14,114 nucleotides of DNA. It comes from Burkholderia sp. (GTDB taxonomy: Bacteria; Pseudomonadota; Gammaproteobacteria; Burkholderiales; Burkholderiaceae). The stretch's first letter is position 1. Each line of letters begins with the position of its first letter. The notes beneath the pieces are model-generated. The model was given only the letters and a program-made list of their open reading frames with translations, had not been told where the DNA came from and did no database searches. Position numbers and translations under genes: made by a program. Location: assembly GCF_018375725.1 (NCBI RefSeq), contig NZ_JAHACR010000084.1:1-14114 (forward strand). The letters are read 5' to 3'. Positions 6,590 to 13,061 of the stretch are shown here, piece after piece.

Positions 6590-6982
6590 TCAATTCGGCC
6601 GTATCGTCAGTTGATCCTGCACGCCCTGCACGCCTTCGATCTGCTTTGCCGTGCTCACGGCAAGCTGGCGCTGGTGCACATCAGGCACGCTGCCGGTCAA
6701 CAAGACGTTGCCGCGATTCGTCGTCACGTGAATGTCGCGGGACGACAGATCTTCCTTGCCGAAGAGCGCCGCCTTGACCTTGGCCGTGACCGTGGCGTCG
6801 CGAATCTGCGTGCCGACTTCCGATTGCCCCGACGCCGGGGTCGCCTCGTCGCCCGCCGCGGCAGCAGGAAGCGCCGCCGTTGCGCAGATCGCGGCAGCCG
6901 CGACGGCCACCTTCTTGCCGATTCGTCTCGCCGGATGACGTTTCAGCCATTCGGACCATGCTTGAAAACGTCTCGCGTTCAT
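6590..6982 (-). CDS. BON-domain periplasmic protein (OsmY-like, single BON)
   Basis: The 130-residue precursor has a long basic N-region and a signal sequence (hydrophobic core about 25-45, cleavage after the AAA run). Residues about 60-130 form one BON domain: VTAKVKAALF, then IHVTTNRGNVLLTGSV and the closing IEGVQGVQDQLTI. BON domains bind phospholipid or other envelope surfaces; OsmY, the best-known member, has two copies, so this is a shorter relative. AGGAGG lies 5 nt before the ATG at 6982; the frame upstream is open but not protein-like. A strong sigma-54-type promoter lies at 7030-7045. The DUF4142 gene follows and may be co-transcribed. Confidence 0.9.
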   Translation of the reverse strand: MNARRFQAWSEWLKRHPARRIGKKVAVAAAAICATAALPAAAAGDEATPASGQSEVGTQIRDATVTAKVKAALFGKEDLSSRDIHVTTNRGNVLLTGSVPDVHQRQLAVSTAKQIEGVQGVQDQLTIRPN

Positions 6983-7029
6983 CGCAACCTCCTGTTCAAT
7001 CCGGCGTCGCCGCCCGTTAACCGGGATGC

Positions 7030-7045
7030 CGCAATTGCCATGCCA
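7030..7045 (-). promoter_or_regulatory. Sigma-54 promoter (-24/-12) for the BON gene
   Basis: Minus-strand TGGCATGGCAATTGCG matches 10 of 12 consensus positions with exact GG-N10-GC spacing. The expected start near 7019 gives a leader of about 37 nt. A T-rich element resembling the 3900-3924 motif (TGCACCGGGTTGCAA, then a T run) lies at 7100-7121, some 80-100 bp further upstream. Confidence 0.62.
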
Positions 7046-7136
7046 CGACGCAAACACCGCCAGCACGGCTGGCCGGGGCGGCCGCGCGGGTTCTTTTCGT
7101 GCACCGGGTTGCAATTTTTTCGGTGGGGCGTCGGCC

Positions 7137-7152
7137 ACGGCACACATGCCGT
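7137..7152 (-). terminator. Small hairpin after the sensor-kinase gene
   Basis: ACGGCA (7137-7142) and TGCCGT (7147-7152) pair perfectly around a 4-nt loop, 32 nt past the kinase stop. No T-tract follows on the minus strand, so terminator function is uncertain. Confidence 0.3.
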
Positions 7153-7183
7153 CGAGACCGACCCCAGTTGCGGAAGCCGCCGG

Positions 7184-9001
7184 TCAGGTACTGTGACCGG
7201 CCACCTTGGCGATCGTGCGTGCGAGCGCCTGCACGTCCACTGGCTTGCAGAAATAGCCGTCGAAGCCCGCATCGAGCGCTTCGCGTTCGGCGGTGCGGTC
7301 GGCGTGCGCCGTGACGGCGAGCACCCGGACGTCCTGCATCTGCGGTATCGTTCCGCGGCGCACGGCGTCGAGCAGCCAGAAACCGTTGCCATCCGGCATC
7401 GCGAGATCGGACAGCACCACGGTCGGCCACATCGTCGCGATCTTCGCAAGCGCTTCGCGGCCCGACGCCGCCGCCTCCACCCGCGCGCCGAGCGTCGTCA
7501 GCGCGGCCGTGAGGCTCTCGCGGGTGGTCGCGTCGTCGTCGACAACCAGGATGTACTGGTCGTCGAGCGTCGTCAGCTCGCCGCCGCCCCGCTCCTGCTG
7601 GTGGACGGCCCACATCATCGCGCCGCTCGGCCGCCAGCCGGCCGGCAGCGTCACGGTGAACGTCGTGCCGCAATCGCGCCCGGCACTTTGCACGGCCACC
7701 GTTCCGCCGTGCAGCTCCGCGATGTGGCGCACGATCGACAGGCCGAGACCGAGGCCGCGCCGCGGCGAAGCCGGCGACTCGTCCGCACGCCGGAATGCCT
7801 CGAACACATACGGCAGAAAGCCCGGCCCGATCCCCTGTCCCGTGTCGGCCACCGTCAGCACCGCATGCTTGCCGTTCCGCGAGAGCCCCACCGTCACGCG
7901 GCCGCCTTCGGGCGTGAACTTGAACGCATTCGACAGCAGGTTCGACAGCATCTGGCGCAATCGCTCGCCGTCGCCGGACACCATGCAGGCGCCGAACATG
8001 CACTCCGTCACAAGCTGAATGCCGGCCGCCGCTGCGGTCGTGCGGAACGAGCCGGCGGTATCGGCGACGATCCGCGCGAGATCGACCGGCATCGGATCGA
8101 GCCGCAGCTTGCCGGTGGCGAGCGACGACGCGTCGAGAATGTCGCCGACCATTCGCGACAGCGAACGGGCGCTGCGGTCGATCGCGTCGATCGCCTGTTG
8201 CTGCAGGTCGCCGTCGCCGGAATGGCGCAGCACTTCGACCCAGCCATAGATCACGTTGAGCGGCGTCCGCAGCTCGTGCGACACGGTCGCGAGCAGCTCA
8301 TCCTTGAGGCGGTTCGACATGTCGGCCTGTTGACGCGCGTCGCGCGCACCGCGCAGATAACGCTGTGCGCGGCGCTCCGCCCGGTGCTGTGCGCCGGAAT
8401 CGCGAAGCGTCACGGATAGTGCGACGCCGTCGTGCTCGCCGTCCGGTACCGGGCACGCGCGGGCCGTCACGCGAAACCGGCCGCCGTCGCGATGCACGCA
8501 AAGCAGATCGCACGGCCCGGCCGTGTCGCGCAGCGGGCCGAATGCGTCGGCGACCGGATGGTGCCGCTGCCAGCGCGGCGCCATCAGCATCGCCGGATCG
8601 GCATCGCGTGCTTCGCGCGCGTCATAGCCGAACATCTGCTCCGCGGCCCGGTTCCAGTTGACGATCCGTCCATCGGCACCGAGGCCGAAGACCGCGTCCG
8701 GCAACGCATCGACGATCGCCTGCCATGTGCGGCTCCCGTCGTCGGCTTGTCCTGCCGTCGATTCATGTCCGCGCCGCCGGCTGCCGCTCACATAGACGTG
8801 ATGGAACAGCAGCGCGACCGCGCAAACCGCCGCGACGGCGAGTACGGACGCGCCGAGCCGAACGAGCCATGGCGCCCCGTATGTGGCCGGATCGGGCAGG
8901 AACAGCGTCCAGACCAGTACGGCGCCGGATACGATCGCGATCGCCGCCAGCATGATGGCGATTGCGACATGTCCGGCGCGTTGCCGTGCAATCCAGGGCA
9001 T
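7184..9001 (-). CDS. Membrane hybrid sensor histidine kinase with C-terminal receiver
   Basis: The 605-residue protein has two transmembrane helices (about 11-34 and 44-70) with almost no periplasmic loop. A PAS domain (about 91-205) contains DALPDAVFGLGADGRIVNWN. The dimerisation domain holds the phosphoacceptor His242 (SHELRTPLN), and the ATPase domain shows the N box near 353-362, DTGQGIG at 386-392 and GLGLGLSIV at 416-424. A receiver follows (about 482-600) with acidic DDD, phosphoacceptor Asp532 (LSDLAMPDG) and Lys in CKPV. No HPt domain is present. GGGAGG upstream sets the start at 9001. It lies downstream of the NtrC-type regulator on the same strand, likely its partner, but has its own sigma-54-type promoter at 9138-9153. 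The signal sensed is unknown; the short loop suggests cytoplasmic PAS or in-membrane sensing. Confidence 0.95.
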   Translation of the reverse strand: MPWIARQRAGHVAIAIMLAAIAIVSGAVLVWTLFLPDPATYGAPWLVRLGASVLAVAAVCAVALLFHHVYVSGSRRRGHESTAGQADDGSRTWQAIVDALPDAVFGLGADGRIVNWNRAAEQMFGYDAREARDADPAMLMAPRWQRHHPVADAFGPLRDTAGPCDLLCVHRDGGRFRVTARACPVPDGEHDGVALSVTLRDSGAQHRAERRAQRYLRGARDARQQADMSNRLKDELLATVSHELRTPLNVIYGWVEVLRHSGDGDLQQQAIDAIDRSARSLSRMVGDILDASSLATGKLRLDPMPVDLARIVADTAGSFRTTAAAAGIQLVTECMFGACMVSGDGERLRQMLSNLLSNAFKFTPEGGRVTVGLSRNGKHAVLTVADTGQGIGPGFLPYVFEAFRRADESPASPRRGLGLGLSIVRHIAELHGGTVAVQSAGRDCGTTFTVTLPAGWRPSGAMMWAVHQQERGGGELTTLDDQYILVVDDDATTRESLTAALTTLGARVEAAASGREALAKIATMWPTVVLSDLAMPDGNGFWLLDAVRRGTIPQMQDVRVLAVTAHADRTAEREALDAGFDGYFCKPVDVQALARTIAKVAGHST

Positions 9002-9137
9002 CGCATCTCCTCCCGTCGCCGCTGATCGCGCGACAAAGACGGCCGACGTGCATCTCGCCGCGAGTCGGGCCGCATCGCTCGCGGTGCGCATCCAGTCCGA
9101 TTTTCATCGGCCGGCCTGTTACAACCGGTTTCACAGA

Positions 9138-9153
9138 CGCAAAATCCGTTCCC
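9138..9153 (-). promoter_or_regulatory. Candidate sigma-54 promoter for the sensor kinase
   Basis: Minus-strand GGGAACGGATTTTGCG has exact GG-N10-GC spacing and 9 of 12 consensus positions; it shares ACGGAT and TTGCG with the strong element at 3445-3460. The expected start near 9127 gives a leader of about 126 nt. A perfect dyad, GCAACG-T-CGTTGC, lies just upstream at 9167-9179. Confidence 0.5.
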
Positions 9154-9226
9154 GCCACACGGCCGTGCAACGTCGTTGCCATTCACGCGTCCTTGATCGA
9201 TCCGGCAGGCGCACGGTCTGCGCAAT

Positions 9227-9243
9227 CCCGCGAGCGACGCGGG
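9227..9243 (-). terminator. Short GC hairpin after the NtrC-type regulator
   Basis: CCCGCG (9227-9232) and CGCGGG (9238-9243) pair around a 5-nt loop, 24 nt past the regulator stop, before the kinase gene. Only ATT follows on the minus strand, so any termination is probably partial. Confidence 0.3.
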
Positions 9244-9266
9244 CCGCGCCAAGCACGGCGCCGGCA

Positions 9267-10652
9267 TCACGGTTCCGGCTTGTCGTGACTGTCGGCCTCG
9301 TCGTCCGGATGCGACAGATAGGCGAGGCGGTTGTAAATGGTCTTCAGGCTGATGTCGAGCATGTCGGCGGCCTGGGATTTCACGCCGCAGCACCGCGCGA
9401 TCGTGCCGAGAATGATGCGCCGGTCGACCTCCTCGAGCGACGTGCCGAACGGCACCGTAACGCAATCGCCGACGGGATCGCCGACGGCCGACACCTCGTC
9501 CAGGATCGGCGGCGGCAGCGTCGTGATCACGTCGCCATCGTTGAAGATGCTCGCGCGCTGCACGAAGTTGCGCAACTCGCGCACATTCCCCGGCCACGCG
9601 TAACTTTTCAGCGCCTCGAGTGCGGCCGGCGCGAAGCGCATCGCGCGGGTGCCTTCCTCGTTGAGCGCTTGCAGGAACGCTTCGGCCAGCATCGGAATAT
9701 CGTCGCCGCGCTCGCGCAGCGGCGGCATGGCGATCGGAAACACATTGATCCGGTGATACAGGTCGGGACGCAGCTTGCCGCTCTCCATCGCCTCGGCCGG
9801 GTCGCGGTTCGTGGCCGCCACGATCCGCACATCGACGTCGATCTCGCGCACGGCGCCGAGCCGCGTGAACTGGCCCGTTTCGAGCACGCGCAGGAGCTTG
9901 GGCTGCGATTCGACCGGCATCTCCGTAATCTCGTCGAGAAACAGCGTGCCGCCGTCCGCGCGTTCGAAGTAACCCTTGTGCTGACGATCGGCACCGGTGA
10001 AACTGCCGCGATCGTGCCCGAACAGCTCGCTCTCGACGAGGTTCGCGGCAATGGCCGCGCAATTGATCGCGAGAAACGGCCCGTCGCGCCGCAGGCTCAG
10101 CGCATGGATCGCCTGAGCGACAAGCTCCTTGCCGGTGCCCGACTCGCCGGTCAGCAACACCGATGCCTCGGTGCCCGCCACGCGGCTGATCGCTTCGTAC
10201 ATGGCCTGCATCGGCGGCGAGGTGCCGAGCATGGCGCCGAAGCGGCCCGTCTGCCGCGACTCGGCACGCAGCGCATCGTTTTGCGCTTGCAGCGCGGCCT
10301 TGCGGGGCAGGCGCGCGAAGATGCTGTTGAGCCGCTGCACATTGATCGGCTTGATCAGATAGTCGGTCGCACCGCGGCGCAAGGCGTCGATCGCACTGTC
10401 GAGACTGGCGTAGCCCGTCGTCAGCACCATCTCGCACGGCGAACCCTGCGGCAAGGCGTCGAACAAAGCCATGCCGTTTCCGTCCGGCAGCACGAGATCG
10501 CACAGCACGAGATCCGGCGTGCGCGCAGCCATCCTCCCTCGTGCTTCTGCGAGCGTCGACGCGGTATCGCATTCGAGTTTCCTGGACCGAATGAGCGCGG
10601 CGAGCATGGCGCGCGTGTCGGCGTCGTCCTCGACGATCAGGATGTAGGCCAT
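9267..10652 (-). CDS. NtrC-family sigma-54-dependent response regulator
   Basis: The 461-residue protein has the full three-part layout. The receiver (about 1-115) shows acidic Asp9-Asp10, phosphoacceptor Asp52 and Lys101. The AAA+ domain (about 138-365) has Walker A GESGTGKE (169-176), the sigma-54 contact loop as GSFTGA (216-221) instead of the usual GAFTGA, and Walker B LFLDE (237-241). A Fis-type helix-turn-helix lies at about 423-446 with recognition helix SLKTIYNRLA. It should hydrolyse ATP to open sigma-54 promoters when phosphorylated. The start at 10652 follows TGGAG; a further 19 upstream codons are open but unlikely. The probable kinase partner is encoded downstream. Its own promoter looks sigma-70/S-type (10811-10838), with no sigma-54 element found upstream. 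Confidence 0.95.
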   Translation of the reverse strand: MAYILIVEDDADTRAMLAALIRSRKLECDTASTLAEARGRMAARTPDLVLCDLVLPDGNGMALFDALPQGSPCEMVLTTGYASLDSAIDALRRGATDYLIKPINVQRLNSIFARLPRKAALQAQNDALRAESRQTGRFGAMLGTSPPMQAMYEAISRVAGTEASVLLTGESGTGKELVAQAIHALSLRRDGPFLAINCAAIAANLVESELFGHDRGSFTGADRQHKGYFERADGGTLFLDEITEMPVESQPKLLRVLETGQFTRLGAVREIDVDVRIVAATNRDPAEAMESGKLRPDLYHRINVFPIAMPPLRERGDDIPMLAEAFLQALNEEGTRAMRFAPAALEALKSYAWPGNVRELRNFVQRASIFNDGDVITTLPPPILDEVSAVGDPVGDCVTVPFGTSLEEVDRRIILGTIARCCGVKSQAADMLDISLKTIYNRLAYLSHPDDEADSHDKPEP

Positions 10653-10673
10653 CGACACTCCAATGGAGGCGTC

Positions 10674-10701
10674 GCATGCCGCGACGATCGTTTCGCGATG
10701 C
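10674..10701. repeat. Imperfect dyad in the regulator leader
   Basis: GCAT (10674-10677) and CGCGA (10680-10684) pair with TCGCG (10693-10697) and ATGC (10698-10701), leaving a 2-nt bulge. It lies about 22-50 bp before the ATG of the NtrC-type regulator, so it could be an RNA hairpin or an operator. Confidence 0.3.
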
Positions 10702-10704
10702 AAT

Positions 10705-10721
10705 GCCATTCAGGAAATGGC
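10705..10721. promoter_or_regulatory. Dyad GCCATT-N5-AATGGC, possible operator
   Basis: A perfect 6-5-6 inverted repeat of 17 bp lies 53 bp upstream of the NtrC-type regulator ATG and within its likely leader. The geometry suits a dimeric activator of the Fis-type HTH class, so autoregulation or control by the divergent activator is possible. Not proven. Confidence 0.35.
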
Positions 10722-10810
10722 TGGATCGGATGACCGACTCGATAGTCGATCGACGAGGCTCGGCGACCGGCCCGCGAAAAAATGCTTTCCTCGGAGCCAT
10801 ACGTACCTAC

Positions 10811-10838
10811 AGTATAGGGAGCGCTTTTCCGCTTTCGA
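10811..10838 (-). promoter_or_regulatory. Candidate sigma-70/sigma-S promoter for the NtrC-type regulator
   Basis: On the minus strand TCGAAA (10838-10833) is separated by 16 nt from TATACT (10816-10811). The -10 has a preceding C, giving CTATACT, the preferred form for RpoS. The expected start near 10804 leaves a leader of about 150 nt, containing the dyads at 10674-10721. Confidence 0.42.
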
Positions 10839-10889
10839 CGGCTATCAGATATTTCTATCCGACCTTTTTGTCTGCACTGCAAGATTCAA

Positions 10890-10921
10890 TTCACGGCTCG
10901 TACGGATTCACTATGCTAGTG
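10890..10921 (+). promoter_or_regulatory. Candidate promoter and overlapping dyad for the second activator
   Basis: TTCACG (10890-10895) and TATGCT (10912-10917) are 16 nt apart, each matching 4 of 6 consensus bases. A perfect dyad, CACTA-TGC-TAGTG (10909-10921), covers the -10 and could be a repressor or autoregulatory site. The expected start near 10924 gives a leader of about 100 nt to the ATG at 11025. Confidence 0.33.
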
Positions 10922-11024
10922 ACTGTCGAGACACGATCAGCGCGGCCACTTCACGATGGCAGCTTGCGTGAGTTCTTCCGGTGAATCGCTTCAATCCAGC
11001 GAGCCCTCGACGTCGAGGCATTGC

Positions 11025-11984
11025 ATGGACGGAAGGCGTTTGTCCGGTCATTCCGGTGCAATCCGCACGTTGCTGCGCAAGATCGAAAAAATCGCAGCCA
11101 CGCGCGCGAGCGTGCTGATCGTCGGCGAAAGCGGGGTCGGCAAGGACATCGCCGCCCGGCTGATGCACGACCTGAGCCCACGTCGTCGCGGCCCGTTCAT
11201 TCCCATCAATTGCGGCGCGATTCCGCCCGACATCGCCGAATCCCAATTGTTTGGACACGAAAAAGGCAGCTTCACCGGCGCGGTGTCGCAGCACGTCGGA
11301 TTTTTCGAAGCGGCGCGCGGCGGCACGGTGTTTCTCGACGAGATCGCCGAAATGCCGTGCGAATTGCAGGTGAAACTGCTGCGCGCGCTCGAATCGAATA
11401 CGATCACGCGCGTCGGCGGCACCGATGCCATTCCGCTCGACGTCCGCGTCGTGACCGCCACGCATGGCGACCTCGCACAAGCGATCCGCGAAGGACGGCT
11501 GCGCGAGGATCTGTTCTATCGGATCGCCGTATTCGCACTGCATGTGCCGGCCCTGCGGCATCGGGAAGGCGATGCCGAGCACATCGCGCAGAATCTGATC
11601 GATCGCCTCAACGCACGCCATTGCACGCACAAGCGGCTGACGAGCAAGGCATTGCGGACATTGCGCACGCATTCATGGCCCGGCAACGTGCGTGAACTGC
11701 ACAATACGATCGAGCGCGCGTTCATCCTCGCCGACGAAGAGATCGACATCCAGCCGACGCAGCACACGCCGCCACGCGAGGCCATCCGCGACGATGCGAT
11801 GACGCTCCTGATCGGCGCGACGCTCGCGCATTCCCAGCAACACTTCATCGCCGCGTCGCTCAGGCATTTCAAAGGCGACAAGCCGCGTACCGCGAAAGCG
11901 CTCGGCATCAGCCTCAAGACGCTGTACAACCGGCTCGCGCTGATGCGCGAGGCTGCGGGGCGAACGACTGACGGCGCGGCATAG
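11025..11984 (+). CDS. Sigma-54 activator without input domain (AAA+ and HTH only)
   Basis: The 319-residue protein starts almost directly with the AAA+ domain: Walker A GESGVGKD (34-41), GSFTGA loop (81-86), Walker B VFLDE (102-106) and SWPGNVREL (217-225). A Fis-type HTH (about 287-305) ends it. No receiver, GAF or other sensory domain precedes the core, as in PspF or HrpR/S-type activators, so activity must be set by expression level or a partner protein. The start at 11025 has GAGG 6 nt upstream; an alternative ATG at 10956 would add 23 low-complexity residues but has no ribosome site. It is divergent from the NtrC-type regulator and shares its recognition helix (SLKT-x-YNRLA), suggesting overlapping DNA targets. 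Confidence 0.9.
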   Translation: MDGRRLSGHSGAIRTLLRKIEKIAATRASVLIVGESGVGKDIAARLMHDLSPRRRGPFIPINCGAIPPDIAESQLFGHEKGSFTGAVSQHVGFFEAARGGTVFLDEIAEMPCELQVKLLRALESNTITRVGGTDAIPLDVRVVTATHGDLAQAIREGRLREDLFYRIAVFALHVPALRHREGDAEHIAQNLIDRLNARHCTHKRLTSKALRTLRTHSWPGNVRELHNTIERAFILADEEIDIQPTQHTPPREAIRDDAMTLLIGATLAHSQQHFIAASLRHFKGDKPRTAKALGISLKTLYNRLALMREAAGRTTDGAA

Positions 11985-12115
11985 TCAGTCACATCGCGAC
12001 ATCCCCGCCGTGCACGAAGCGGTCGATGCCGAACCGCTCGCGTACGTTCCGTCGCGCCGCCGCGGTCACCGCGAGCGCAACCGTGCCTGCCGCTCCGGTG
12101 TCGACGATCCGTTTC

Positions 12116-12135
12116 TACAATCGATTGAAATTTTT
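12116..12135 (-). repeat. AT-rich 20-nt motif, copy 2
   Basis: Minus-strand AAAAATTTCAATCGATTGTA matches the copy at 72-91 at 17 of 20 positions. It sits in the 290-bp gap between the convergent ends of the second activator (11984) and CsbD (12275), pointing toward the activator's 3' end. The rest of this gap shows no gene or clear terminator. Function unknown. Confidence 0.35.
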
Positions 12136-12274
12136 CCGCAATGGCACAACGGCCTCGCACATCGCAGTACGCGATCCGGCATCACCTCACAGACATCGAG
12201 TCTGCCAACTGCCAGACCGCCGCTGACAAGCACGCTGCCGGTCATTGGATCCGCGCAGGCTCGACGTTCGGCCA

Positions 12275-12451
12275 TTACGGCTGCTTCTTGACGCGCGCCT
12301 TCACATCGCCGAAGGACGCTTGTGTCTTGCCGACGACCTGTTCGGCCCTGCCCTTCAATCGGCTCGCCCGACTTCCTGCGACCTTGCCAACCGCTTCCCT
12401 CAGTTTTCCCTTTGCTTCCTTGATCCGACCTTTTACCTGATCCTTGTTCAT
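12275..12451 (-). CDS. CsbD-like stress protein
   Basis: The 58-residue product matches the CsbD family from end to end: MNKDQVKGRIKEAKGKLREA, then VGK, RLKGRAEQVVGKTQA and a basic C-terminus. CsbD-like proteins are small, hydrophilic, Lys-rich and partly disordered; they are induced by general stress in many bacteria but their mechanism is not established. AAGGAG lies before the ATG at 12451. The gene is divergent from DUF3096, and the 248-bp gap holds overlapping sigma-54-type elements at 12537-12553. Confidence 0.92.
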   Translation of the reverse strand: MNKDQVKGRIKEAKGKLREAVGKVAGSRASRLKGRAEQVVGKTQASFGDVKARVKKQP

Positions 12452-12536
12452 GACACGGCTCCTTGACCTTGATGGATACCCGATTGATGGATGCATGGCC
12501 GACACGCTGCGCCGAATCTCGATGGCATGCCGCCAC

Positions 12537-12552
12537 AGGCACGGCACTTGCC
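12537..12552 (+). promoter_or_regulatory. Sigma-54 promoter toward DUF3096
   Basis: AGGCACGGCACTTGCC matches 10 of 12 consensus positions with exact GG-N10-GC spacing. The expected start near 12563 gives a leader of about 137 nt to the DUF3096 ATG, longer than for most other candidates here. Confidence 0.52.
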
Positions 12553-12553
12553 C
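12538..12553 (-). promoter_or_regulatory. Overlapping sigma-54-like element toward CsbD
   Basis: The same bases read on the minus strand give GGGCAAGTGCCGTGCC, with exact GG-N10-GC spacing and 8 of 12 consensus positions. A start near 12527 would give a leader of about 76 nt to CsbD. The near-palindromic element could serve both divergent genes, though polymerase could bind in only one direction at a time. Confidence 0.38.
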
Positions 12554-12699
12554 GGGTTGAAGCGTTCGCGCTCGCAGACAGCGGACTGACGGCCGGCGTA
12601 GCAACCGAAGACTTGAAGCTCGCCGGACCCAAGCTGCCGTAGCGGGTGCCGGTGGAACAGCAGGCTGTGTCCGCCCATCGTCAATCTTGCGGAGGAAGC

Positions 12700-12846
12700 A
12701 TGCACATTCTCACGAGCGCCGGCCCGCTGGTTTCGCTGATCGCCGGCGTGCTCATCCTCGCGGTGCCGCGCCTGCTGAATTACATCGTTGCGATCTACCT
12801 GATCGTCATCGGGCTGCTCGGGCTGTTCGGCGGTCACCTCCATTGA
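12700..12846 (+). CDS. DUF3096 small membrane protein
   Basis: The 48-residue product is two hydrophobic helices (about 8-21 and 25-44) joined at PRLLNYIVAIYLIVIGLLGL, the pattern of the DUF3096 family. It is an inner-membrane microprotein of unknown role. GGAGG lies 4 nt before the ATG at 12700. Upstream extension to 12646 is possible in frame but would add a non-membrane, poorly formed segment. It is divergent from CsbD and may share control with it. Confidence 0.87.
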   Translation: MHILTSAGPLVSLIAGVLILAVPRLLNYIVAIYLIVIGLLGLFGGHLH

Positions 12847-13061
12847 GTCGGCCTGACCGCCGGGACAGCAGGTTGCGAAAACACATCGGCCCCTTAGCGA
12901 TCTTCATTCCCGACTCGACAAGTCGCGCGCCGCAGTCCCGCCCGCTTCGAAGCAGATTTCATGCCGCGGTGACGCGGCGGCCGCCCATCCCGGCACCGCG
13001 ATATGCGAAACCTCGCCTGCATACGCACGTTCCGCCCCGATGCCCGGTCAAGGAGGCGCCT

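Noticed and set aside
6611..8419. Long plus-strand open frame of 602 codons antisense to the BON and kinase genes
   Set aside because: The opposite strand encodes well-recognised BON and kinase domains; this frame gives no recognisable protein and lacks an initiation site.
8883..10733. Plus-strand open frame of 616 codons antisense to the regulator
   Set aside because: Shadow of the real gene on the other strand; no domain or ribosome site.
8788..10800. Minus-strand open frame of 670 codons overlapping the NtrC-type regulator
   Set aside because: It is a frame-shifted reading of the regulator gene, with Arg-rich translation and none of the AAA+ motifs.
10956..11024. Upstream ATG at 10956 as start of the second activator
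   Set aside because: No ribosome site precedes it and the extra 23 residues are Ser-rich and unlike a domain; the ATG at 11025 has GAGG at a proper distance. Not fully excluded.
12862..12877. Sigma-54-like element GGGACAGCAGGTTGCG before 13062-13334
   Set aside because: Spacing is right and TTGC is intact, but only 7 of 12 positions match and it lies 185 bp from the ATG; too weak.
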